DNA from: Mariannaea sp. PMI_226 | Lineage: Eukaryota; Ascomycota; Sordariomycetes; Hypocreales; Nectriaceae | Direction of reading: 5' to 3' | DNA length: 64,000 nt | NCBI GenBank assembly: GCA_024336345.1 | Contig: JANFOG010000007.1 | Span: 1,178,001 to 1,242,000 of the forward strand | Shown: positions 43,214 through 54,700 of the stretch, in pieces | Layout of the letters: each line of letters opens with the position of its first letter | Position numbering within the stretch: position 1 is the stretch's first letter | Program-made: the position numbers and the translations under genes | Notes under the pieces: generated by a model | What the model was told of the DNA's origin: nothing | The model's database searches: none | The model's input: the letters and a program-made list of their open reading frames with translations, nothing else

Positions 43214-44463
43214 CTATAAGCTTCCGACGGAATTGAAGTCTTCTAATGCTTCATAAACACGCCTGTACATGGCCTTTTCGCCCTCACGGACCCAGACTCG
43301 GGGCTGTAGGTATAATTATAATTAGCATAACAGACAAAACATCGTATTTGGTTAGACACGTACATCAAAGTGTTTTTTATTAGGCTTCTCTGCGCCATCG
43401 GGGTTGCCGACAGTAGTGCTGATATAGTCCTTCCAGTTGATAATGTAGTCCCGAATGCCAGAGCAGTAGGCAAATTGTGTATCTGTATCCATGTTGACTT
43501 TGACGACCCCATGCCCGATAGCATCAAGATATTCTTTTTTGGTTGAGCCAGAGCCTCCATGAAAAACAAAGAAGATGGGTTTGACGTTGGAACTCGTAGC
43601 TGCCTGAACGTATGCTTGATGCTTGCCAAGGAGTTCGGGGCGTAGAATAACATTACCTGGCATATAGAGTCCGTGAACGTTTCCGAAACCTGCTGCGATG
43701 GAGAAATGGGGAGAAATAGGGGAAAGGGCATGATGAATCCTTAGTATATCCTCAGATTGGGTATAAAGAGAAGCCTTATCAACGCCCTCATTATTAGCGC
43801 CGTCTTCTTCGCCTCCTGTTATACCAATCTCCATTTCTAGCCACTGGTTTATAGCGGCGGCACGCTTCAAATATTGAGCAGTGATTTCAATATTTGATTT
43901 GATAGGTTCTTCAGAGAGGTCAACCATATGAGATGAAAAAAGGGGCTCATTATGAATCTCAAAATACGCCTCATCGGCATCTAGCATGCCATTGAGCCAT
44001 GGGAGCAGCTTCTTTGCACAGTGATCGGTATGAAGAATGACAGGAATACCATAGCTAGGAGCAATAGCACGGATATAGTGGGCAGCGGCAATAGAACCGG
44101 CAATTGAAGCGGATTGGTCTGTGTTTGATACACCCTGCAACATTTTAGATCTTCCATACAAACTGAATATTGCTGAGATACAGATCATACCTGGCCGGCA
44201 AAGCATGCAGCACCAATGTGGGTGAATTGGATAATAATAGGTGACTTGGCGTCACGAGCGGCTTCAAGAACGGCAACAATTGTCGAAGATGTAGTGACAT
44301 TCTGGAAGTTTACGTTAGCTACATCGTTGACATTATATCCAAGGTCGCGGCCTACAATGCTTGGGAGGGCCAATTGATTCTGCCGAGCATAGTCCAATAC
44401 CCGATGAACATCTTTACCAACAATCACCCCTGCTTTTCGACTCAGAAGTTGTTGCACACCCAT
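43214..44463 (-). CDS. Class II fructose-bisphosphate aldolase paralogue
   Basis: Four exons on the minus strand, 44463-44356, 44301-44191, 44134-43364 and 43303-43214 (introns of 54, 56 and 60 nt), 359 residues. Each junction restores family sequence: ALPSI-NVTTSST, CFAGQ-GVSNTDQ and KKHFD-PRVWVREGEK. The start MGVQQLLSRKAG is typical. Catalytic Asp110 and zinc ligand His111 (HTDHCAKK), His227 in NVHGLY and His265 in FHGGSGS are present, as is NMDTDTQ at 288-294. The lysine that normally follows HGxY is Met231. Class II aldolases split fructose-1,6-bisphosphate with Zn2+. The divergence from the strongly conserved glycolytic enzyme suggests a second copy with another ketose-phosphate substrate, perhaps tied to the DUF1537 kinase. 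Confidence 0.9.
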
Positions 44464-44798
44464 TTTCAAAGGTGAGATCTAGGGCTCCCCAGACAGAAGA
44501 GGAGATCATGGATCGGAGGAACTTTGACTGCAAAATGTCAATAACTAATGTGGTCTAAGTTACGGTTGATTAGAACAAGTAATGAAGGGAATTTTGAGCT
44601 TTTAAATATCCAAACGTCTAGACAGAGCTTGGAAATTTAGAACTGAGGACCAGTAGGTTTGTGCAAGTCCTGACCTCGCGGATCATCCTTATTAGGCAGG
44701 TAGTCTTACAAAAGAATGTAATAAGTCACGCACTAATGAAAGTAGCGACTTTTTATTATTTTGGGGAAATGAGTTCTTAGAGCAAATAGACCATTATA
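44464..44798. other. Short intergenic region upstream of the aldolase
   Basis: About 335 bases with the aldolase promoter and the 3' end of the AIM6-like gene. No gene seen. Confidence 0.5.
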
Positions 44799-46237
44799 TT
44801 AAAACCATAACCCTTTCTTCCTCCTCCAATCCCAAGTTGTTGCCTGCCTAAGGTCGTCCACACTCAATACATCTACTCCTTCTCTTATCAAAATATGCCA
44901 AATATGATTTCTTAAGCCAATAGGCCACGCAGGCACCCCCCAATACCTCGCCTTTAGGCCCCGCTGATGGGCGCCTCGGACCTGAGCGCGAATGAGCTGC
45001 AGCTGCTTCTGCGTCAGTCGCGATCCAAATATATGTCCGACTGCATGTTTGAAATTAGCCGAAGCGTAGTAGCTATTGGACGGGTTGTACCCGTTCAGTG
45101 TATCCCTTTCGATATCATAGATCGACTGAGCGCCGGAATTGCCACGGTGTGATGCCCCGTACTTGGTTTTAACATCTGTAGCTCGAGCTCCATCCACAGC
45201 ACGATTCGGATTAGGCCATATGGCAGACATATCGGCTAGCTGATCCAGTGGCGCGTCGAAAAAGACGTCGCGGTAGGTATTACTGGCAGTCAAATTGTCA
45301 AATGGAGCATTGCCTGACCCGACAATAACGATGGGACCAGGGACGATGGCCGTACCATTGAAGTAGGTGAGCATATTCCGGTCCCGAAGCGCCTCCAGTT
45401 GTGTTTGAAGCTCTCGCCACGTCGACTCACCCGGTGTCTTGAAGTCAATAACCAGAACCAGCGGTTGGTCTGGTTCGGTACTGAAGACACCAGTGAGGCG
45501 CCGGTCAACTGACCAACGCGAGTCACAAGGCTCTTCAGTATCACACAGAGGGATTTTGTTATGGCTCTCAATGATGTTGATGAGCGGATCGATATATAAG
45601 CTTCGAAGAGTGCCGTTTGCCCGCAGCTCGAACTCACGATGACCCACGTACAGGTCATGGTTTCGGTGCCACACGTCGGCTTCCACGCTTGAACAGCCAG
45701 CAGCAATGGCGTCAAGGAGAGGAACAGTTCTCCAGTAATCGTTATGTGAATGGCAGCGCACAGGTTGCACATGTTGTGTTACGTCGGAAACCCAATGCCC
45801 AATGCCAATAGTCCCAGCCGTAATGGAAATCCAGCGATTCAGGATTACATCTATATCATCTGGACAATGGCTTTGTAAAATACTGCTTAGGACATCAACT
45901 AGACCACTGGATATATATATATATTAGAGCTACCATGACAATGCTTAGAGGAATCGCCAATTGGTGAAGAAACTTACATAATGCAAAGAAAGGATACGAT
46001 TAAAAAACAAATGCGCTTCCGCAGCTTGGTTCGAAATTGACTGCTTTTTGCTCGAGATAATATCAGACCTACTAGATTACTGGCTCTAGTTCGGGGATGC
46101 CAAGGTAAGGCCTCGTCGAACTCGAAAGGCTCTACAGCGTTCACATGCTTTGGATAAGACCACTGAGGGAGACTAGAGCCCCCTCTAGACCCTACTTCGG
46201 GTTCGAGGACCCTGGGGGAGTGCATCCGATGAGCCAT
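44799..46237 (-). CDS. AIM6-like PLC/GDPD-fold phosphodiesterase
   Basis: Two exons on the minus strand, 46237-45978 and 45906-44799 (71-nt intron, GTAAGT...CCAG, containing a TA repeat), 455 residues. The N-terminal exon codes a cytosolic basic tail and the start of one TM helix (RKRICFLIVSFLCIIGLVD, completed by splicing). The catalytic domain begins PVRCHSHNDYW, followed by EADVW, DFKTPG, IVGSGNAPF and a C-terminal RYWGVPAWP-VDVLSVDDL segment. This is the fungal 'altered inheritance of mitochondria protein 6' family, with a phosphodiesterase TIM-barrel like glycerophosphodiesterases. The biochemical role is poorly known. It is a membrane-anchored, probably ER or vesicle, protein. The open frame reaches further upstream without an ATG. 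Confidence 0.88.
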
Positions 46238-46800
46238 GTCCGGGAAAGAGGTAGGGGGTTTGTATGTAGCTGGCGTTGCCAAGTCAATTAATCATATTGA
46301 TTTCAAAAATAGCGCAATGTACTCGTCAGTGACTATAAAACAAGAGGGGGAAGGAGATACTGAAATAAGAGTCAATGGGACTGGTTAACGAAAGAGAATT
46401 GCCGGGTGATCACTAACTTTTTCGGGTGAGCCTCAGCCGTGCTTACGAAGTACCCAATAAGAGTTGCGGAGTGACGAATGTGCCTTGAGGCGCAGGGGAC
46501 GCGTCAGCACTATCGACGGAATCGTACTATCTACGGCGGATTCTATCAATCCTAACTGCTAGCATATCAGACCTTTTAAACACAATGTATGGTGGCTGCT
46601 GTCATTTATGAAAGGGCAACTTTCTGCCAATGGTGTAACGCGACACGTGTCTGCTCTAGTCCTTACCCATATTGCCTGAGCAGAATGGTTGGTGTCGCAT
46701 GGTGTAGCATGGTGTAGGATAATGCTGGTATTCACTAGCCCAAATTGCAAGAAATCATGCCCCTTGGCATTTGTCGCTCCTCCATGTCTTCCCTCACATC
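46238..46800. promoter_or_regulatory. Divergent promoter of the AIM6-like and mannosyltransferase genes
   Basis: About 560 non-coding bases between head-to-head genes. No specific element was recognised. Confidence 0.45.
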
Positions 46801-47984
46801 ATGCTATCCGTTGTCATGATGGTGCAAATTTTGCAGTCTATCGGCCAGCTGGTCACCAGAATGAAAACGCCAACGTCCGAATACAAACCGGTGCCCTACG
46901 ATGAAGAGCGGCTTGAATGGAGATTCATGCCTCGCTGGCGGTATTTGCAGAAACAGCATCTGCGAATCCCCAGACTTGGGAGAGTCAATGTTATCCTACT
47001 GATTATTGACTTGGCCGTAGTTGGGCTGCTACTGCGTGGCTTTCAACCTCTCATCACCCTCCTTCGCAGGAACGATGAAATGTTCGGGCCCCGAATCCAT
47101 CTTTCCCAACAGGATACCCTAGGCTCCTCACAGTACAAGATTCCGCGCATCTTGCACCAGACAACGGCCACTGACGAAATTCCCGAGATTTGGGTGGAAT
47201 CGCAAAAGAGCTGCTTGGACGCCTACTCGGATTTTGAATACAAAGTAAGCCATTGAACATGCAATGGGGTATTGAAAATTCCCGCTCACGTCTTTAGCTT
47301 TGGACCGACGAGCTGGCTCGCAGTTTCATCTCTGACAATTATCCCTGGTTTCTCCAGACTTGGGACGCCTACCCCAAAGCTATCCAGCGGGCAGACTCGA
47401 TCCGCTATTTCATTCTCTACCACTACGGTGGCATCTATCTCGATATGGACACTTGGTGTAACAAAACATTTCCACTCTATCAGGTTGAATCCAACTCCAC
47501 CGACGACCTTGCCGTCTTCAAAAGCACAAGCCCCACTGGAGTCACGAATGACATCATGATATCCTCAGCAGAACACCCCGTCTTCGCAGAAATCATCGCT
47601 AAACTCCCCGTATTCTACGCCATCACTCGAGTATGGGACAAATTTCTCCCTTATGTTGCCATTATGACTAGCTCTGGGCCATTCTTCCTGACACTGGCGA
47701 TTCAGGGCTATCTCCTCCAAAAACCAGCTCTCCGCTCGCCAGCAATCGTAGTTATCAGCCCAAACGAACTGTCTCCCTATATTACTGATCTCGAAAGCTG
47801 CTCCTGGCACCAAGGCGACGCCCGGACCCTCAAATGGTTGGGAGATCGCCCGTGGATCTGGTTCGCGATGGGATGTTCAGGGCTAGCTATCGGGTTATAC
47901 GCCCTAAACTATCTCCTTTTGATGTGCCGCAGGGCGATCTTCTACAGCAAGTCAGTAACTCTAGCGTATAAACAACACGGATAA
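46801..47984 (+). CDS. SUR1/OCH1-type mannosyltransferase (MIPC synthase-like)
   Basis: Two exons, 46801-47244 and 47298-47984 (53-nt intron, GTAAGC...TTTAG, phase 0), 376 residues. An N-terminal TM helix (VNVILLIIDLAVVGLLL) makes it a type II Golgi protein. IPRILHQTTATDEIP begins the glycosyltransferase sugar-binding (DXD) region, RADSIRYFILYHYGGIYLDMDTW holds the DXD motif, and DIMISSAEHPVF follows. A C-terminal TM helix (WFAMGCSGLAIGLYALNYLLL) is characteristic of the SUR1/CSH1 branch, which transfers mannose from GDP-mannose to inositol-phosphoceramide. The role is probably sphingolipid mannosylation. It may be a housekeeping neighbour rather than part of the oxidative block. Confidence 0.88.
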
Positions 47985-49275
47985 ATCTAACAGACTAAAG
48001 GAGGCTCAAATGGCGACGCGTTGCACATTTAGGAAGTCGAGTACGTTAGTGGAAGTGGTTTATTAGCGTGGAGACAAAGAGGATCCTAGTGCAGCCATGT
48101 CATCTGGTCCTTCAATAAGGGGTGAGAGATCGAAACTTCAGCTAGGAAGCAGGATATATTGTTTCGCAGCACTAATTATAGCCGTGCTTGAATAGATTCT
48201 TACAGCTTGCAAACTAACTTGTCGTGCTAAATGATGTTGCCATACTGCCACACAAACTAGCTCGATGTGAGGACCTACGGCAGGCTGCCTTACATACTAA
48301 TGGGTGGCGCAATTCTAGTACGTTGTGAATAGAATTGATTGGTCTTTTTAGTCTATTAGATTAGCAGTTATATCAGGCAAGCTCATCACAATTTATGTGA
48401 CTGGTTTGACTAAGCTTTTACTTTCTAAACCCCAATCCACTCTTGAACTCCTAAAAGATCGGAGGAGAATTCTATAAAATTCCTGCGAACCTGCTTACCA
48501 GAGCAAGCTGCCAGAGCAGTCCCTGCTGTCGCCTGACGAACATGACCCAGCCAGCTAACCTAGTGTGTCACAGGCTAGACTCAAATTGTAGTTGTCCTGG
48601 GAAAGCGGTAAAGACTGAGTGGATGTGACATCCTTTGGGTTATCTTCTTGTTGAACCAAAATTCAGCCCCCGCTGCCCGTTTGTTTGGATATAAGTTGCT
48701 ATGTTCGGATCCCAATTCCTTTAAGGGAAGATTTTATTGCGGAATGTGGATCCTTGGATTCGTTGGGATGCGGTGGGTCAGGCTGGATTCCATATCCTCT
48801 CCTATTTATCAACATGCGAGCACGTCGATTAATATCAATGGCAATACATATGTCGAGGCGGTGTAGCTAATGATGAGTTATAGTCAATAATGGAAAATAA
48901 AACTGATGATGAAGGAAATATGGGTCAATTTCATGAGCATATTGAGAGCAATTGAAACAGGGAGCTCATTGGTTATATTGAGAGCAATCTGAATCCACAT
49001 TGACAGGAGCATTTAGTTAGGTTAATCTTAGAACTGACCCTAGCTATGACCAGTTCGATGTTAGATTAGAACCCAATGGTCATATCAAAAGCAACAGTCA
49101 AATACCCTTCCTATATCCCAACAAAATGAAACTCTGGGCAGATCTCAATCTTGAGAGAAATATAAAGTAGAGGTTCCACACTTGATAATTAGCATCAAGA
49201 AGATTTTTAGGCAGCAATCATTACCAGTTTGTTTATCTCCCAATTGTCAATTTATCTACCTAGAAAGCGCGCTCT
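47985..49275. other. Gene-free AT-rich region
   Basis: About 1.3 kb. Short direct repeats occur around 48938-49000 (two copies of TATTGAGAGCAAT). No gene or element end is recognised. Confidence 0.5.
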
Positions 49276-50007
49276 ATGCATCAAACAATTTCACCCGCAA
49301 TCTTCTACTGGGGAACCCCGGTCGCATTGATTACGACTGAAAATGAAGATGGAACTTGCAATATTGCACCCATGTCTTCCGCATGGTGGCTCGGCAACCG
49401 TTGCATGCTGGGACTAGCTGCCGTATCCCAAACGACTTTGAATCTCCTCCGCACCAAACAGTGTGTTATCAATCTTCCGTCGGATGACATGACAGACGTT
49501 GTCAATTCCTTGGCACGCACAACTGGTTCGGCGGGTGTTGTTACCGCTGAACCTCATTCTGGGTTGTTGTATTTCAAGAAGATCAACGGTTATGAATACG
49601 TCCATGACAAATTTGGACACGCGAACCTCACACCGCAGGTCTCCGACATGGTTCGGCCTATGCGCATTGGGGAATGTCCAGCACAAATGGAGGCAGTTTT
49701 GGTGGGAGTGCACGAAATGTGCCAGGATGTTGACGCCAAGACCATCCTTGCCTTAGAGGTCAAGATCCTCCGCACACATGTGGAAGAAAATATCAGGAAG
49801 GTTGGTCACAAAAACCGTATTGATCCAGATTTATGGCACCCTATGATCATGAGTTTTCAGGAGCTCTACGGGCTGAATTCGAAAAGAATCGCCGCTTCTG
49901 TACTGGCGCAAATTCATGAGGAAAACTACAGACCACTTTCCAATCCGGATGACCAAGAGGATATAGAGGGGGATGAAATAGTCGAGAAAGGGCTTGTTAT
50001 AGAGTGA
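49276..50007 (+). CDS. Flavin-reductase-like (flavoredoxin/DUF447-type) FMN-binding protein
   Basis: Single exon, 243 residues. The N-terminal FYWGTPVALITTENEDGTCNIAPMSSAWWLG, shown here as WGTPVALITT and CNIAPMSSAWW, is the split-barrel FMN-binding signature of flavin-reductase-like proteins. A PSDDM segment and an ECPAQMEA motif common in this family follow. The C-terminal 30 residues are acidic and low in complexity. Members bind FMN and often reduce flavins or act as unknown oxidoreductases, in the cytosol. No targeting signal. Its isolation between gene-free regions gives no clue to a pathway; supply of reduced flavin to neighbours is speculative. Confidence 0.85.
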   Translation: MHQTISPAIFYWGTPVALITTENEDGTCNIAPMSSAWWLGNRCMLGLAAVSQTTLNLLRTKQCVINLPSDDMTDVVNSLARTTGSAGVVTAEPHSGLLYFKKINGYEYVHDKFGHANLTPQVSDMVRPMRIGECPAQMEAVLVGVHEMCQDVDAKTILALEVKILRTHVEENIRKVGHKNRIDPDLWHPMIMSFQELYGLNSKRIAASVLAQIHEENYRPLSNPDDQEDIEGDEIVEKGLVIE

Positions 50008-51328
50008 AAACAACTCATGTACACAAAAGGTAGAGAGACATCTAAGAAAAATCGGTGTGACTTCTATATTTGGTTTTTCCTATCATCATGGTTTGCTGTA
50101 GAGGCTTGGTGGGACACAACTTTCGAAATGCTCGTTCTCGTACTTTCATTCCATAATACGGCAAATAATAGGCGCCTGGGAAACCCCTCCCCCCCCCCAG
50201 TTTCTAAATGGGTGGGGATAGCAGAACCTCGACACAACAGCTCGCTTTCGCACTCGTCTAGCTCCATACTCTCTTATCAAGCATCGGATTGACGGCAATA
50301 TGGCAGTCGTATAAATCCTCGCTCCAGACTGAATTAGCTTACGAGCAAGATGGTTATGAAAGCTAATCTGTATTAGGAATTTGCACTCTTGTTGGCAATC
50401 CCCTTATTGGCCACCCTATTAGGGAAAGCGGAAGCTAGATGTTACTAGCTGCCTTGTGATATGCGGAGTGCTGGCTTGTACGTAAATCATGCAAATTGAG
50501 GGTGGAAGTGGATCTCTCTTGGGGCTGAGCCTCCTCCGATGGCTATATGAAGATTGTGGAACTCAAGGACTTGCCCCTCTTTGTCCGTATTAGGCTGTAA
50601 CTATACTACAAGGGGATTATTGGACGTAGCAGTCTCTGTTTGACATTTGGCGATCTATTCACTGTTCTTGTTTTGGTTGTTAAGAAAAGAATATTATGTT
50701 AAGTAAGAAATTACTAGGTTAATAGAAGTCGATGCAATATGTGAAGCAATATGTGAAGTAGGCCGTTATGTTCCATATCTTAACCAGTATGTTGACCTTT
50801 TAGTGTGAAATACGGCACGAAAATCTTAGGCAGCACTACCCAACCGTCCTTATAAGCACTGAAAACACTACAGTTGAAAGTGATAGCACACAGGCTGATG
50901 CAAGGCATAGCGATAATACAAGAACCCAGAAGTTGACTATCATGAACGATACCGTTGTGTGTTGGCGGTTGCTACGGGAATAGAATTGCACCAACTTTAC
51001 ACAAATGGAAGGAATAGGTATAGAAAACTGCAGCCTCAAAGAAGAAACGATCAATAAATTCTAGCAACTGTTCTCTTATGTTGAATAAAGAGAATATAGC
51101 TCCCACCCCTTTCAATCCACTGAAGAAGAATGATCCACACAGCCATCCATGTTCTAAATAAATTGCGTCCCTGATCATATCGTGGTTAATATGCTCAGCA
51201 ATGATACAAGACTGGATTTTGGGCCTCGCTATAGCTGAAAACCATTGCGAAATTGAGATTCTTGCCCCTATAATTACGTGAGCCAAATGATGCCAAATCG
51301 TGACATTTATAATAACCTACTACAGCGA
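50008..51328. other. Gene-free AT-rich region
   Basis: About 1.3 kb with a C-rich homopolymer run at about 50188-50199 and no supported gene. Confidence 0.5.
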
Positions 51329-51748
51329 TTATGCGGTACAGTTCTGCCCGTCACCCTGGACAGACAGGTCGATCACATTTCCATTGGGGCCGGTAATTTT
51401 CTGCTGCCCGCCATGGCAACTACCAGCATTGGTGCAACATTTGTTCAACACCGCAGAAATAGCTCCATTGACTTGGGTGCCTGAGATGGTCACAACCGTA
51501 TTCGGGGCCCGGTTGACAATGCAAATTTGAGCATTGCCCTGATGATATGTATAGGCGCTCCTCGGCTGTAGAGTCACACTGCCGAAGTTCTCACTGACAC
51601 TTGGTTTAGAATGCGACTTGAAGTTTCGTTTGAGCAAGGTGCCATACCTGACGTTATTGACAGTGAAGCTTCCCCCTCCGCCACAGCTCTGAGCATAAGT
51701 CAGGGATGCCAGACCCATGAGCAACGAAAGGGATGCCTGGTACATCAT
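51329..51748 (-). CDS. Small secreted cysteine-containing protein
   Basis: Single exon, 139 residues, ATG at 51748 (frame open further but without ATG). Residues 1-19 form a signal peptide (hydrophobic core, TYA|QS cleavage). The mature part starts QSCGGGGSF and has six Cys in all, including a KCC pair and a final QNCTA. Six Cys could form three disulfides. The rest is rich in Ser, Thr, Gln and Gly, with predicted beta character. I recognise no family. It is a secreted protein of unknown function in a gene-poor flank, the kind of setting where effector-like genes are often found, but no activity is implied. Confidence 0.75.
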   Translation of the reverse strand: MMYQASLSLLMGLASLTYAQSCGGGGSFTVNNVRYGTLLKRNFKSHSKPSVSENFGSVTLQPRSAYTYHQGNAQICIVNRAPNTVVTISGTQVNGAISAVLNKCCTNAGSCHGGQQKITGPNGNVIDLSVQGDGQNCTA

Positions 51749-54700
51749 CTTGGAGTATAGGAATAGCAAGAAAAGCTTAGATTTATTGAGGTGAGGTTGA
51801 GAATAATATATGTCTTATCGATGGACTGATCAAGAGATAATAAGGGTGGATGTGAGCCCCCTATTTATGTGCTACGCCTTGATTGATTCAAACGAGAAGA
51901 TTACATACTTCTCCTCAAAAGATAGGGTATCCTTCATCCCAAATTGGCCTACCAAATCTCCAACTTAGGGCACTAGACATTGGTCAATGCCATAAAGTCA
52001 GATTCTTAGCTAAGCTCCATGCCTGAACAGAGTGGGGTAAAACACTGAACTATACCGTAAACATAGGTGCTTTTCGTAATTGTCAGACAATTTTATCAAT
52101 GAAAGCCCTCGGCTAGATAGAAGCGGAATATGGAGTAATAGGAATCCAAGATGAATGATCTGTCGCAGCCCTGCCTTCAATGGCGAGCGCTAAAAATCTG
52201 TTTGCACCGAGGCGGTGAACTCCGGGTTTTCTTCCAATCAAGCTACAACTTGATTATTTGAAGTAAGTTAGAACATCAGGGCAGTGCTTCAAACAGAATC
52301 ATCTTGATTTAGAGTAATGACATGGAATATCAAGTTGTTTGTTGCCCATGTGTTTAGGTCCGACTCGACAAATACCTGTGCTAGTTGGGTGCTTGTACAC
52401 GTTCGTAATGACCTATTATGCTGTATTTGCGTTTGGTTACCAGTAAAGAATGAACCTGCAACTTCTTGGTAGGCTTTTGAAACTTTGAGCCATACCTGAC
52501 GGGTTAGCTTCTGTCAGAATACACCAGTGCAGCTACTCTTTCCCTGGGCTGTTTCACATGCTCGACAAATTGACCTGGCTCGCGCTGAGCGATTTTCGCC
52601 TCCTCCACTAAGCATTAAACGGTGAAATCTTGCATTGCTACTTCGCATCGAAGATCCATCGGCCACTTCTGTGCGGCAAAGGATTATGAGTTTGGCCCAA
52701 CAAACACGAATCAAACTGTGGAATTTGCTTGGTACAGGTGTGCCATGGGTCGAAGCAATACGCTATGTTATAGGCTGTGAAAAATGATTGAAACAAGAAG
52801 AGACATAAATAATGAAATAAAATACTGTAAACTACCAGCCGGTACCCCTCGGCACAAAATCTTTGGGTGACATAATCCTCATCTTAGTTGTCCTGAGCTC
52901 AAGACAACCTGCATGTATTCCGGCACCAAACCGGCTCTTTTGTATGTTTGTTGTTGCAATTGCCTATATAACTATTAAATCTCCCTTCCCTAAATAGTGT
53001 TATCTTGTGTTGTAAGCTGATTTCTGAGCTCGCATGGGTGTGTTACCTTGAAAGGATCCAATGCAATTGTAAGTCTTATTATTGGGGGGGAGGGCCGGGG
53101 GGCATATCGTATGCGTAAGTAGTTTCTGTCATAAGTCCATGGTTCAGACACTGGAGCAGCAGGGCTCCGTCAGTCTCTCTACAAAATTAAATGCGGATGC
53201 TGCTGATGACCATCCTGTTTGGGCGGTAGCTGGCCTAGATTTGGGAGCTGTAGCGGGTTGATCAATTTATTCAGACCCCATCCTACCGTCCTAAGAAGGC
53301 CATGCTTGCGAAGGTGCCGCGATAGCCGGACGCATTGGCATGAGGGCGAAGCCACACTTGATATGTATAATCATCTGGCTCATTAAATCTTTTTGAGACC
53401 AAGTGACGCAATGCACATTGAGAAAGAACTGCAGTGGCATCGGGAGTAGTTTTCTGCCTAAATAATTCAACCAACATCTGTCTTAACTACCCTCATTTTA
53501 ATTTGAAAGAAGCTATACACTTGAATGGGGTAAGGTACCTAGCTTATATCACTTCCCAAATTAAATCGCAGAAGAAACCCGAGCCCTTGGAGGTTCGATA
53601 GATAGCTTGGGATATACTCGGATGCATCATGATGTTCCTGTGCTAGTCTGTACCAATCAGGAAGATAAAAGAAAGAAAAGAAGGAAGTACTTTGGACGGA
53701 CATGATAAAGAGTGATAAGGAACCACTTTCATTTATGTAAAGAGGGTTCATATATGTGCGGTGAAGGATGCAATGGGCTGAAACGAGCCCCAGATTTTAG
53801 TCTCCCATCCCGATCATTTATATCATTTATCAAGTAATGGGCAAATATTAGCAAGGTAAGGTATTATTTATAGTAGTTTGTTGTGGTTAGTATGTTATAT
53901 AAGTTGTTGTTCGAGGCTTTGCTAGCACATGCAGAGCATTCCAAGTAATTGCGTTTTATTATGCAATAGTTGTGCCTGGTGCCTGGCCGTTTTCCATAGG
54001 CAAAAGACTAGCTCAGAGCCACTATCACAGGAACTATCTGAATACCCGTGCTAGTATAATTATCCCATTTCCTAACCATTTTTAGATGAAAGAGGGTTCC
54101 CTTGAGCTCATGTAGCTAACTTGCCTTAGGAGATGGGCTTCGGAGACCTTTTTCCAACGAAATCCTTCCTGGCCGTATTGAGATAATAATCGGACTTTAT
54201 ACGTACCTAGTTCCATATTTAAGTCGCATTGACAAGCTGGACAAACACCTCAAGATGACTGAGCCAGTCATGGGTATATCACCTAACCCATTGCTGGATA
54301 AATTTAACTCATTGTTCTCCATTCTGCAGCCCTGAAACATTTCGGAAGCTTCCTCTGCATTTCTCGGAGCTGAGATGGACCATAGGCACGAAGAAAGATT
54401 GCCTCAGAATTCTGAGTGGGATAAGGGATAAGGGTATCCTGGAGGGTCAATACTTTAACCCTTTGGGGACGTAGAGTAGCGGGCTTGCGTACGACCTGGA
54501 GGATTATTTACGACACTACCTTGCCATTTAATTCGATTGTGTTGAGACTGCCCATCTACTATTCATCTTGGATACTTGAAAAATACAGCACAGTAATCCG
54601 AGACCGTACCACTTGTAACACCCTGCATTGAGTGGCAAGAAACCAGTAGCAGGCAGGAATCCTGAATCTCCAGAAGTATGGTCGCAAGAGAATTTACAGC

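Noticed and set aside
45907..45930. TA dinucleotide run
   Set aside because: It is inside the AIM6-like intron, next to the acceptor; an ordinary short microsatellite.
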